This document shows, piece after piece, positions 35,401 through 41,892 of a stretch of DNA of 64,000 nucleotides (the stretch's first letter is position 1; each line of letters opens with the position of its first letter). Under the pieces are notes generated by a model. It worked only from the letters and a program-made list of their open reading frames with translations. It searched no databases and was not told the DNA's origin. The DNA lies in assembly GCF_040905785.1 (NCBI RefSeq), contig NZ_JBBDQW010000066.1, forward strand, positions 1 through 64,000. The letters are read 5' to 3'. Source of the DNA: Tistlia sp040905785 (GTDB taxonomy: Bacteria; Pseudomonadota; Alphaproteobacteria; Kiloniellales; DSM-21159). The position numbers and the translations under genes are program-made.

Positions 35401-35824
35401 GGACGTCGTCCCCGGCCGTGCCGGTCAGCACGTCGTCACCCGCCGTGCCGACGATCGCACCTTCGGGCGCCGTCGGGCCGGAGGGGGCCAAGCCCGGAAG
35501 CGTCAGCGCGAGCGACTGCCCGGCGGACAGCGTTGCGCCAACTTGATCGGCGTCGAGCGGCGTGTCGCCCAGCCAGAGGCCTTCGACGGTCGCGCTCTGG
35601 CCGGCGTCACCACCGGCGACGATCAGCAGCAGGCGGGACAGGTCGAGATCCTCGGGCAGCTCGAAGCTGACGAGCTGCAGCGAACCGGACTCGTCGCCCG
35701 ACACGCTCGCGACGACGGGCAGGTAGAGCCCGGCGGCGCCCAGAAGCAGGGCGAGCGGGTCGCCCTGGACGGTCTGCCGCACAGCGAGGGTCAAAATACG
35801 GTCGGTAGAGGACTGGGGGGACAT
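29402..35824 (-). CDS. giant RTX/VCBS-repeat secreted protein with a glycan-active-like domain
   Basis: Protein of 2140 residues; ATG at 35824 after TTGGAG, without a Sec signal, as for type I secretion. Domains: N-terminal 110 residues; RTX block 1 (about 113-308); VCBS/cadherin-like repeats (311-498, pattern LLANDSDVDGDPL, SFTYTP); RTX block 2 (501-696); three or four VCBS repeats (701-1075); RTX block 3 (1088-1265); a Pro-rich linker (PPAPGDGDSAPSKPP); a 670-residue region (1308-1981) with MTIGQVFAAGDLQPGQGLVA and later Trp/Tyr-rich helices that looks like a beta-sandwich plus alpha/alpha barrel as in polysaccharide lyases; then C-terminal RTX (GGRGNDILRGGAGDDQMFGG). Calcium-dependent folding outside the cell is expected. 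It may bind or cut the locus's own polysaccharide; that is inferred. No type I secretion genes are in the window. Confidence 0.85.
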   Translation of the reverse strand: MSPQSSTDRILTLAVRQTVQGDPLALLLGAAGLYLPVVASVSGDESGSLQLVSFELPEDLDLSRLLLIVAGGDAGQSATVEGLWLGDTPLDADQVGATLSAGQSLALTLPGLAPSGPTAPEGAIVGTAGDDVLTGTAGDDVLFGAEGADTMIGGTGDDTYYVDNAGDRIVEGYGAATNGYDTVISTVDYALEDSAWVETLQAGSDAGLSLTGNKGYNVIVGGAGDDRLDGGAGNDTLFGGAGDDILIAGAGSDTLDGGEGNDTALYIGNASDYTVTKLADGRVKITGPGAYDYLSNIEALQFADKRVELSEGTAAPVIAAADDHGELLEDGSIRLDLLGNDEGRDLLVTGFQATTTQGGQVTFNQDGSFTYRPAQDFHGTDSFTYQVTDRNGATASATATLNVAAVNDAPLARPDAFEVVHGEAFHGQGLLANDSDVDGDPLSVSDFDAVSAGGGTVEVAADGSFTYKPADGFSGEDSFTYTLDDGQGGTAIGTVTLTVAAPSGPTAPEGAIVGTAGDDVLTGTAGDDVLFGAEGADTMIGGTGDDTYYVDNAGDRIVEGYGAATNGYDTVISTVDYALEDSAWVETLQAGSDAGLSLTGNKGYNVIVGGAGDDRLDGGAGNDTLFGGAGDDILIAGAGSDTLDGGEGNDTALYIGNASDYTVTKLADGRVKITGPGAYDYLSNIEALQFADKRVELVPGTTTPLALGDDQADLQEDGSVRLDLLANDEGEDLVITGFDATSDQGGTILRNEDGSFTYRPAQDFHGTDSFTYQVTDRNGATASATATLTVAAVNDAPEAQDDHIDTQEDTTIRIDVLANDRDPDGDALTIAGYDATTARGGSVMVNEDGSFSYTPAADFNGTDSFVYQVKDASGAVSSATVTVVVAAVNDAPVARDDTIESEEDTSVRIDVLANDSDVDGDVLRVSWYQSMTDKGGSVVLQEDGSLVYTPASNFSGTDSFAYKIADAKGAIGAAMAMILVAAVNDLPEAQADNFDVSYGQVFSTNGVLDNDTDVDGDTLAVVAFDAVSAHGGAIDMAADGSFSYTPAEGFMGEDVFSYTVGDGQGGAATQLVTLKVAPPAGAIVGGDGADRLQGTAGADIFFGGPGADEMIGGAGDDTYYVDNAGDRIVEGYGAATNGYDTVISTVDYALEDSAWVETLQAGSDAGLSLTGNKGYNVIVGGAGDDRLDGGAGNDTLFGGAGDDILIAGAGSDTLDGGEGNDTALYEGKAADYTVNYASDGRVVVKGEGTYDYLSNIENLQFADQTFALESGGGTTEPPAPGDGDSAPSKPPVTSPPPSGPTAGVVTGPQIVQAQGAGEIVGMQIASQSGQAAAAQTMTIGQVFAAGDLQPGQGLVARIGDADVPVQVDVKALNDDGSVRHAVLSFEAPALSAGESLDVMLKQGAAASGSTIDPLSALQAQGHDLKLEVSVQGGSPVVLDMESLLAQAKQNGTLETWLSGPEATEVRFSAAINDSLEARFDVRVNADGSVRSSVTVANEWGYKEGVTAQTYDARILVNGSEAFKVDDLNHYEWSTWREVVTTEADGSVNLGAVEPVRVLRDMAYMIETGALPRVDTSIGIEASVLATFGKLLDTKDFGPLGAGSIYQYMPGTGDRPDIGMLTEWAMAYLQSQDPRAEALMMANAEMAGSVPWHFRDAGTGEYVSVDDHPKLWLDSRGGSSNYGDDAPPVLLKGSGGGFTIDSSHQPDLSFLAYLLSGDAYHLENLQAQAATNLARIAPDYRDFGEEIIGASNQARGQAWSMRTLSNAAWISPEDSELKEYFEDRLQSHLDGLVKHYITDGAMKDTGEVEGWLETTYGIRGAIGPWQNNYFATVMDMIAGRGEEAAGQILQWQANFIAGLWLNGDQGYDPLYAAPYSLHVFDGSSGNVLTGDRFTTWEELFQHSYTAEGQAGADLELKDGLEAASFGGPGASGYAALARAALAGLVTQGVWEGSEAFGFAVEHSQTVDGDFTRTSKFAVMPEFADGSTLKAADMHVGGAGADIMVGTDVNELYAGSDGDDTIEGHGGIDMLYGGRGNDILRGGAGDDQMFGGDGDDVLDGGPGNDLMKGGKGADRFEFSAGNSGNDIIIDFDVSEDRIGTQGGYSLSSDASGNALVLFDDGGEVLLIGVQLDELQGSHFYGM
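32141..32497 (-). repeat. RTX block copy 3 within the giant protein gene
   Basis: Nearly identical at DNA level to the matching part of the blocks at 33737-34320 and 34901-35484 (for instance the segment encoding GGAGDDRLDGGAGNDTLFGG), then diverging at both ends. Silent sites are also conserved, which points to recent duplication or gene conversion rather than selection on protein alone. Confidence 0.75.
33737..34320 (-). repeat. RTX block copy 2 within the giant protein gene
   Basis: About 584 bases almost identical to 34901-35484, offset by 1164 bases. Encodes an RTX nonapeptide block plus a YTVTKLADGRVKITGPGAYD module. Confidence 0.85.
34901..35484 (-). repeat. RTX block copy 1 within the giant protein gene
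   Basis: Pairs with 33737-34320 over its whole length. Such long exact repeats are prone to unequal crossing-over and to collapse in short-read assembly, so the true copy number may differ. Confidence 0.85.
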
Positions 35825-36260
35825 GGGCGGCTCCAACTAGACAGGGGGTTCTGTTGGAGCTGGAATAGGCCCTCACCTGTTAATCAGCGGTAAAACGACT
35901 ACTGCATCGAATAAGAAAGCCCAGAAAGGATCTGCGATCTTTAAAAGTTCGAATTTCCGACCAAATTGCGGCGTTCTAAACACTGTCACCGCATTCTCGC
36001 CAAAATCATTTACAGATCCTTACATTTCTTCGGGCCGTTTCACGGGGTTTCGGTCCGATGTGGTCATAATCTATACTATGCATTAACCAAGAGAGCGACA
36101 GCGACGTTAACGATTGGCCGCGGCGCAGCGCCAAGACCGCGACCGCGCGTCGCAGCTGCGCGCTCGATGGCCGCCGCCCCTCCGACAGGCCGCGTACGAA
36201 CCGCCTGCCCTCCTCCACTCCCCTACGCTCCTTCGACGACAGGACCGTCTCCCCGCGGCT
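35825..36260. other. AT-rich leader region of the RTX gene, no gene seen
   Basis: Bases 35870-36110 are the most AT-rich non-coding stretch in this part of the window, lying upstream of the giant protein gene. I see no sigma-54 motif like those before the PEP-CTERM genes. It probably holds the RTX promoter on the minus strand, but no clear -35/-10 pair can be named. Confidence 0.4.
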
Positions 36261-36311
36261 ACGCCTGCCAGGACGTGTTAGCCCTGTGTCCGGTACGATC
36301 TGCCGCCTATG
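36261..36311 (-). mobile_element. IS481-like end, copy 5
   Basis: Shares ACGCCTGCCAGGACGTGTTA and the following CCGGTACGATCTG core with the copies at 4069, 6743, 10475 and 12291, with scattered changes. No transposase coding region remains. It lies 24 kb from the other four copies. Confidence 0.55.
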
Positions 36312-36401
36312 TCCCGGTTAACCGGCGCGAGGACCGACCAATGCCGCTCGAGATCGTGCGACGCCCCCTCCCCCGATGCCGCTACGCTCCGGCGCCGGCG
36401 C

Positions 36402-36575
36402 GTCAGCGGGCGCGACTTCCGGGCCCGCTTGCGGGCGGCGCTCGAGCAGGGGCCGATCGGCTTCGACTTCTTCCTGCAGCCGCGCCGGCACGAGGACGCG
36501 CTCGGCGATCGCCTGTCCTTCAACCCCTGGCATTGCCTCGGCGCCCACGCGCCGCCCGGATCGCTCAACGCCCTG
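36402..36575 (+). pseudogene. possible catalase-like protein C-terminal fragment
   Basis: One frame reads FRARLRAALEQGPIGFDFFL then LSFNPWHCLGAHAPPGSLN. The second part resembles the conserved C-terminal pattern of catalase-family proteins (F-[ND]-P-W-H-x-L-x-x-H-x-P-x-G-x-x-N/M). Expected sequence between the two parts and before them is missing, and the frame then becomes arginine-rich. If real, it is a remnant left beside the IS481-like end at 36261. Confidence 0.3.
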
Positions 36576-36799
36576 CACCCGCGCCGCCGACCCGGCCTCG
36601 GCCGAAAGCCGCGGCGGCTGTCCCTTCTTCCCCGCCCGCGGCGGAGACGACTGAGCGCAGGTCGAGGCCTGCAGCCCGCCTCGGCCGCCTATTGCGCAGC
36701 CAGGAGATATTCGCGCGCCCGGCATGACGCGATGGGGGTGCTTGCCGAGCCGGCGTTCCCGTAGTCTCCCGGCCGAGACGCGAGAAGGGTCTGGAGGGA

Positions 36800-36883
36800 A
36801 TGAGCGGGAAGCCGGCGCAGCCGCGCTATCGCTGGGTGATCGTCTTCGCGGCGGCGCTCAGGCTCGGCCTGGCGCCGGCGTGA
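36800..36883 (+). pseudogene. 27-codon MFS-transporter N-terminal remnant
   Basis: After GGAGGGA an ATG at 36800 opens MSGKPAQPRYRWVIVFAAAL, like the first transmembrane segment of major facilitator superfamily carriers, but a stop follows at 36881-36883. The stop overlaps the GTG start of the EamA gene (GTGA). It could act as a short coupled leader, but a transporter remnant left by deletion is simpler. Confidence 0.35.
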
Positions 36884-37770
36884 ACGGGCACCCGTCGCAG
36901 GGCGGCCGCCCGCTCGCCCCGGCGATTGGGCTCATGTGCGTCGGGGTCGCGGGCCTGGTCGTCAACGACGCCCTGGCGAAGGCGCTGACCGCTCACTATC
37001 CGCCGCTGCAGATCCTCTTCGTCCGCAACGCCTTCGCGCTGCCGATGATCGTCGCGACCGTGCTGGCGCTCGGCGGCCGGAGCGCGCTGCGGACGTCGCA
37101 TCTGAGGCTCCACGCCTTTAGGGGGCTGCTGCTCACCGGCGGCGCCGGCCTGTTCTTCTCCGGGCTGGCGGTACTGCCGCTGGCGGAGGCGACGGCGCTG
37201 ATCTTCGCGGCGCCGATCTTCATCACCGCCCTCTCGGTGCCGCTGCTGCGCGAGAGCGTCGGCTGGCGCCGCTGGACGGCGGTGATCGTCGGCTTCCTCG
37301 GCGTGCTGATCATCGTGCGGCCCGGCGGCACGACATTCCAGCCGGCCTCGCTCTACGTCGTCGGCACGGCGCTCTCCTATGCCCTCTTCATGATCAGCGC
37401 GCGCTGGATCGACCGGCGCGAGGGCGCCTGGACGATGACCGTCTACGTCGTGCTCTTTCCGCTGCTGTTCAGCGGCCTGGCCGTGCCCTTCGCCTGGCAG
37501 CCCCTGCAGGCGCCGCACCTGCCGCTGTTCCTCGCCCAGGCCGTCTTCGGGACGCTTTCCATGATGCTGATCACCCAGGCATTCCGCCAGGCGCCCGCGG
37601 CGATCGTGGCACCCTTCGACTACACGGCGCTGGTCTGGGCGAGCCTGCTCGGCTGGCTGGTCTGGGGCGAGATTCCCGACGACTGGACCTACGCGGGCGC
37701 CGCCGTGATCATCGCCAGCGGCCTCTACATCGTGATCCGCGAGACCCGCCTGGCCCGACGCCCGCGGTAG
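36880..37770 (+). CDS. EamA/DMT-family permease
   Basis: Integral membrane protein of 296 residues from a GTG at 36880 (VNGHPSQGG). Ten transmembrane helices in two repeats of five are visible; the EamA repeat signatures are APAIGLMCVGVAGLVVNDAL with FVRNAFALPMIVATVLALGG, and LALFLAQAVFGTLSM with PFDYTALVWASLLGWLVWGE, the conserved end-of-repeat glutamate motif. Members export or import small metabolites and amino acids across the inner membrane; the substrate cannot be told. The short MFS-like reading frame just upstream may provide coupled translation. Confidence 0.85.
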   Translation: MNGHPSQGGRPLAPAIGLMCVGVAGLVVNDALAKALTAHYPPLQILFVRNAFALPMIVATVLALGGRSALRTSHLRLHAFRGLLLTGGAGLFFSGLAVLPLAEATALIFAAPIFITALSVPLLRESVGWRRWTAVIVGFLGVLIIVRPGGTTFQPASLYVVGTALSYALFMISARWIDRREGAWTMTVYVVLFPLLFSGLAVPFAWQPLQAPHLPLFLAQAVFGTLSMMLITQAFRQAPAAIVAPFDYTALVWASLLGWLVWGEIPDDWTYAGAAVIIASGLYIVIRETRLARRPR

Positions 37771-37956
37771 CTTCCTCGAGGGACCGCGAGCGCCCCCTGC
37801 CGACGTCGAAACGGGTGCCAGCCTCCGGCAGACCCGGCCGGCGCCGCGTAGGGTAGCGCAAGACGGTTTCAGCCGCTGCGAGCCCTCTTCTTCCCGGACT
37901 CCCCGGCGCGCTTCCTCTACCATGAGCGCGGGGAAAGGCTGCCTGAGGAGGCTGTC

Positions 37957-38927
37957 ATGTTCGCGCGCGAGGAACCCGCCGAGGCGGGCCGCAGGAGATC
38001 GGAACGCAGGACGTTCGGCGTTCAGCTCTGCGGCCTGCAAGTGGCGGACGACGATCCGGCGACGCTGCGCCGGGTGCTGGACGCGCTCTACGCCCACGGC
38101 GTCGTCACGCTCCGCGACCAGCGCCTGACGCCCGAGCAGTTCGTCCGCTTCGCCCGGCGCCTCGGCCGCCCGCAGCCGCACATCAAGACCGAGCTGCGCC
38201 ATCCCGACTGCCCCGAGATCCTGCTGCTGTCCAACCTGTTCCGGGACGGGCGGCCGATCGGCATCTACGACGGCGCCGCCTACTGGCACACCGACATGTC
38301 CTACGAGGCGGAACCGGCGAGCGCGACCCTGGTCCACGCCCTGCAGGTGCCGGAGCGGGGCGGCGAGACGCTGTTCTGCGACATGGTCGCCGCCTACGAC
38401 GACCTGCCGGCGGACCGGAAGGCCGAGCTCGAGGGGCTGCAGGTCCTGCACCACTACGGCAACCGCTCCGATCCGACCGAGGGCTCGCGCACCTCGGCGA
38501 CGCCGCTGACATGCGGAGCTGGCGGTCGATGTCCTTCCAGACCGAGGGCTCGCGCACCTCGGCGACGCCGCTGACCGAGGAGCAGAAGCGGCAGGTCAGG
38601 AACGTCTATCACCCGCTCGTGCTGCCCCACCCGGCGACCGGGCGCAAGGCGCTCTATGCCGTGGCCGGCAGCTCCTTCGGCATCGTCGGGATGGAGGATG
38701 AGGCAGCCTTGGGGCTGCTCGACGAGCTGAAGCAGCACGCGACGCAGGAGCGCTACCGCTACGCCAACCCCTACGCGGCCGGCGACCTGGTGATCTGGGA
38801 CAATTGGGCGACCCTACACTCGGCCAGCCTGATCGAGCCGGCGACCGGCCCGAAAGACTCCCGCCTGCTGCATCGCATCAGCGTCAAGGGCAAGCCGAAC
38901 CTCGAGGCCAGTGGAGGGCAAGGTTGA
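37957..38927 (+). pseudogene. TauD/TfdA-family dioxygenase broken by a 65-bp duplication
   Basis: The first part (to about residue 185) has the family's iron site AYWHTDMSYEAEP (His-x-Asp) and the C-terminal part, in another frame from about 38540, has VIWDNWATLHSA and RLLHRISVKG with the distal His and 2-oxoglutarate-binding Arg. Between them a 36-base segment (38475-38510) recurs at 38540-38575, separated by 29 unrelated bases. The 65-base gain shifts the frame, so the first part ends early at 38574. Removing it restores one 300-residue dioxygenase. The stop at 38925 overlaps the next start (TGATG). It may be an assembly or sequencing fault. Confidence 0.75.
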
Positions 38928-39691
38928 TGGCGGATGCGACGGGCGAGAGCCGCAGCCTGGCGGTGCTGATCGACGCCGACAACACCAGCGCCCGCTACGC
39001 CGCCGCGATCTTCGACGAGATCGCCGCGCTCGGCGAGGCGAACGTGCGGCGGATCTACGGCGACTTCTCCGGCGGCCGCCTCGGCGGCTGGGACGGCGCC
39101 GTGCAGTCGCTGGCCATCCTCCAGCATCAGCAGCGCAGCAACACCACCGGCAAGAACGCCGCCGATATCGCCCTGGTCATCGACGCCATGGACCTGATGT
39201 ACAAGGGCCGGCTCGACGGCTTCTGCCTGGTCAGCTCCGACAGCGACTTCACCCGCCTGGCGCAGCGGCTCCGCGAGGACGGGCTGGCCGTCTACGGCTT
39301 CGGCGAGCGCAAGACGCCGGAGGCCTTCCGCAACGCCTGCACCCGCTTCATCTACGTCGAGAACCTCGTCGAGCCGCCGGCGACCGCCGTCGCCGCCTCG
39401 GGCAAGGCGGCCGCGCCGGCGCCGGACCAGAGGAAGGAGCCCGCCAGCAAGGCCGTGCCGGTGATCCTGAAGGCCATGGCCGGGGCCGAGGACGAGGAGG
39501 GCTGGACCCCGCTCAGCGCCGTCGGCAGCCGCATCGGCAACATCGCGCCCGATTTCGACCCGCGCAGCTTCGGGCACGCCAAGCTCAGCACGCTGGTCGA
39601 GAAGAGCGGTGCCTTCGAGACCAGGCGGTCGCCCGACAAGCAGATCGCGATCCGGGCGAAGCGCACCCGCAAGGCACGCGGCGCCGCCTGA
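38927..39691 (+). CDS. NYN-domain/LOTUS (OST-HTH) protein
   Basis: Protein of 254 residues; ATG at 38927 overlaps the stop of the dioxygenase gene, after AGGGCAAGG. Residues 1-150 are a NYN (PIN-like) domain of the LabA/DUF88 kind: LAVLIDADNTSARYAAAIFD, KNAADIALVIDAMDL and FCLVSSDSDFTRLAQRLRED supply the acidic residues of the metal site. Residues about 180-240 (WTPLSAVGSRIGNIAPDFDP, then KLSTLVEKSGAFE) match a LOTUS/OST-HTH RNA-binding domain. It is likely a cytoplasmic RNase acting on structured RNA; this architecture is known in many bacteria with unclear targets. Confidence 0.85.
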   Translation: MADATGESRSLAVLIDADNTSARYAAAIFDEIAALGEANVRRIYGDFSGGRLGGWDGAVQSLAILQHQQRSNTTGKNAADIALVIDAMDLMYKGRLDGFCLVSSDSDFTRLAQRLREDGLAVYGFGERKTPEAFRNACTRFIYVENLVEPPATAVAASGKAAAPAPDQRKEPASKAVPVILKAMAGAEDEEGWTPLSAVGSRIGNIAPDFDPRSFGHAKLSTLVEKSGAFETRRSPDKQIAIRAKRTRKARGAA

Positions 39692-39746
39692 CCTGCCCTT
39701 GTCGTGACGGCGCGCAAGGCGCCGGCGCGACGGTCGGCAGGGGGCG

Positions 39747-40232
39747 CTATCTCAAACAGTACCCCGGCAACTCGAGGAGCCGGCCCTCCGTCGTCTCGAG
39801 GGACCGGTAGCGCCCGCCGCTGTAGCGCGGACAGTCCCTGCCGAGGCCGGCCAGCACCAGGGCGTCGGCGATGTCCGCCCCCGCCGAGAAGCAGACGCCG
39901 ATCATTCTGTCGTAGGAGCTGTCGCCGGAAAGGTCGCAGCGGACCGTCTGGCCGAAAGCGTGCCGCTCCATGAAGCGCTGGGCGGCGAGACCGCCGAGGT
40001 CGTCGAGCTCGGGAGCGTGCAGCCCCTCCAGGCGCACCGCGACGCCGCGGACCTCGATGGTATCGCCGTCGCGGACCTGCGTCACCCGGCCCTGCAGGAC
40101 GTCGCCGCCGCCGGCCGGCGGCAGCGTAGCCGGGTCGGCGTAGAACTGATCGAGCAGCGCCGCCCCCCCTCCCCCCAGGCAAAAGGCCACGACAAGAATC
40201 GCGCGGAAGCTGGGCTTGCTCGTACGAACCAC
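39747..40232 (-). CDS. exported staphylococcal-nuclease-like protein
   Basis: Protein of 161 residues with an N-terminal signal or anchor segment (AILVVAFCLGGGGAALL) and an SNase domain: VTQVRDGDTIEVRGVAVRLE, where RDGDT, the following Arg and the Glu of LEGLHAPEL match catalytic positions. The second Arg is at YDRMIGVCF. It would hydrolyse nucleic acid outside the cytoplasm, calcium-dependent. It ends convergently with the NYN-LOTUS gene, 55 bases away. Confidence 0.8.
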   Translation of the reverse strand: MVRTSKPSFRAILVVAFCLGGGGAALLDQFYADPATLPPAGGGDVLQGRVTQVRDGDTIEVRGVAVRLEGLHAPELDDLGGLAAQRFMERHAFGQTVRCDLSGDSSYDRMIGVCFSAGADIADALVLAGLGRDCPRYSGGRYRSLETTEGRLLELPGYCLR

Positions 40233-40330
40233 TGCACGAGCATGGAGACCAATGGTTTGGAAAGTATGAGCGGCGCCGGCGGATCCTGCTCGCTAAGGCC
40301 GCCGCCGGGATGCCGAGCCTGCGCGCCCTG

Positions 40331-40717
40331 CTACCGGTGGCGGAGCCGGTCGAGGCCCCAGGCGCCGCCGCCGGCCGCTGCCAGGTAGAGGAAGACGAAG
40401 CAGTAGAGCGCCGCGAGCTCGCCGCCGTTGAGAATCGGAAAGAAGCTCCGCCCGGCGTGGGCATAGAAATAGGCGACCGCCGTCATGCCGGAGAGGATGA
40501 AGGCGACCGGCCGGGTGAAGAGACCGACGATCAGGAGAAGGCCGCCGACCAGCTCCAGCATGCCTGCCACGCCGCTCATCGTGAAGGGCGCCACGTCGTT
40601 CATCGGACCTTCGGGAAAGCCCAGGTACTTGGTCGTGCCGTGCTGCAGCAGCAGCAAGCCGGACATGATGCGCAGAACCGACAGAAGCTGCGCCGTCCAG
40701 GGGACGAGAAAGGTCAT
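40331..40717 (-). CDS. DoxX-family membrane protein
   Basis: Protein of 128 residues with four transmembrane helices; start at 40717 after AAGGAGATCCC. Family marks are LRIMSGLLLLQHGTTKYLGF, a central GMLELVGGLLLIVGLFTRPV and the FILSGMTAVAYFYAH helix. DoxX-like proteins are small inner-membrane proteins linked to quinone or thiol redox in some species. No neighbouring gene points to a specific partner. Confidence 0.85.
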   Translation of the reverse strand: MTFLVPWTAQLLSVLRIMSGLLLLQHGTTKYLGFPEGPMNDVAPFTMSGVAGMLELVGGLLLIVGLFTRPVAFILSGMTAVAYFYAHAGRSFFPILNGGELAALYCFVFLYLAAAGGGAWGLDRLRHR

Positions 40718-40872
40718 GGGATCTCCTTTTTCCGTGCGTGGCAAGGCAGCGGCATCGAACGATCGGCCGGCGAGGGGCCTGCCGATCGCGGATCGCCCCC
40801 CGGATCAGTATGCCAGCAGGTCGACGGAAGCCAGCCTGCTCTGCCGACCGGCGACCTGTGAGCCTGTGCGGG

Positions 40873-41583
40873 CTACGTCGCTTGCGCGGCGCGGCGGCCC
40901 CGGACCAGAAGGAGGCCACCGAGGCCCGCCAGGCCGGCGAGCAGTAAAAGGGCCGCGGCGGGTTCGTCGACGACCGTCGGCGGCGGCGGGCAGAAGGCGC
41001 CGGGCACGAAGGCCTGGAAGGTCTCGCTGCCGTCGAGATTGCCTTCGCGCCGACAGGTGAAGGTCACCCTGTCGTCGAAGCCGGTGATGCTGATCTCATA
41101 CTCGATCGAGGCGATCCCCGTCGGCGTGTTGGGGTCGGTCTGGAACGGCGGGTACTCGCCGAGCGAAAGTTCGAAGAGCCCGACGACGAAGGCGTAGCTG
41201 CCGACCCCCAGGCTGTTGGTCATCACGAAGCTGTCGAGACCCGGGGCACCGCCCTCGATCTCGATGAGCGGCGAGAAGTCGCCGCCCGGGGTCAGGCCGA
41301 AGAGCGCCGCCGCGATGGAGTCCGTGGGCGTGGGAGAGACGACGCTGATCAGGAAGTCGGCGTCGATAGCCGGGGCCGAGATGTCGAAGTACTGTATGTC
41401 GGTCGTGCTGCGGTCGAGGCCGTCGTCGATCTCGATGATCCCGGACGTCGAGACTACGGCCCGGGCCTCCGGCGCAGCCAGGAGGGCGCCGGCGAGGCAA
41501 AGGCAGGCTGCGAGCAGGCGGTACCTGGCAGGGGGGCGTCCGGTGACGTCGGGTGAGCGGTGCGGTGTCCTTTCTTCGACCAT
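40873..41583 (-). CDS. PEP-CTERM-like (VDEPA variant) protein
   Basis: Secreted protein of 236 residues from the ATG at 41583 (GGAGAAGG upstream). The signal peptide lies at YRLLAACLCLAGALLAAPEA. The body starts with STSGIIEIDDGLDRSTTDIQ, a pattern of the bacterial DVUA0089-type beta-sandwich proteins seen among exosortase targets. The C-terminal signal is VDEPAAALLLLAGLAGLGGL then LLVRGRRAAQ; Asp-Glu-Pro replaces Val-Pro-Glu-Pro, but the order Pro, hydrophobic helix, basic tail is kept. A -24/-12 motif at 41695-41709 groups it with the other sigma-54 set members, although 30 kb away. Confidence 0.75.
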   Translation of the reverse strand: MVEERTPHRSPDVTGRPPARYRLLAACLCLAGALLAAPEARAVVSTSGIIEIDDGLDRSTTDIQYFDISAPAIDADFLISVVSPTPTDSIAAALFGLTPGGDFSPLIEIEGGAPGLDSFVMTNSLGVGSYAFVVGLFELSLGEYPPFQTDPNTPTGIASIEYEISITGFDDRVTFTCRREGNLDGSETFQAFVPGAFCPPPPTVVDEPAAALLLLAGLAGLGGLLLVRGRRAAQAT

Positions 41584-41892
41584 TGCGCTGTCGCCTTCTC
41601 CACGACCGGCCGCCCGGCCGCAGTCCGACCCGGCCGCCGGTCCCGTTGGTTCGGCGCCGCCCGAGCGGACCTCGCGCGGCCCGGCAGCGATCGAGCAAGA
41701 ACTGCGCCAGCGAACCGAGATTGCCGGAAGCGGCCGTTCAGGCCACCTTGCGGCCCGAGCGCGGCATCCGCCCGCTATCAGGTTTTCCGACACTCCGGCA
41801 CCGGAACGTACAGCCAGCCGACAGCGCGAAGCAGCGCCGGACCGTGCCCGGCCGGCCAGCTGGCCTCAATCGCCCTTTCGCCGCGGCAACCT
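41584..41892. other. 309-base gap holding a sigma-54 promoter
   Basis: Between the PEP-CTERM gene and the LacI-type regulator gene, which ends toward it. Apart from the -24/-12 motif at 41695-41709 I see no gene, repeat or RNA. Confidence 0.4.
41695..41709 (-). promoter_or_regulatory. sigma-54 (-24/-12) promoter
   Basis: Minus-strand TGGCGCAGTTCTTGC keeps both doublets and the TTGC with one change in TGGCAC. It lies 111 bases before the start at 41583. Confidence 0.55.

Noticed and set aside
29402..35824. Repeated blocks considered as a CRISPR array or satellite DNA
   Set aside because: The units are long, coding and match RTX nonapeptide and VCBS protein repeats; no short repeats with unique spacers exist.
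30824..35893. Very long + strand reading frame (1689 codons) opposite the giant RTX protein
   Set aside because: The minus-strand protein has coherent RTX and VCBS repeats, an ATG with ribosome site and a terminator; the + frame is a Val/Ala/Arg/Asp-rich mirror of that repeat sequence in high-GC DNA.
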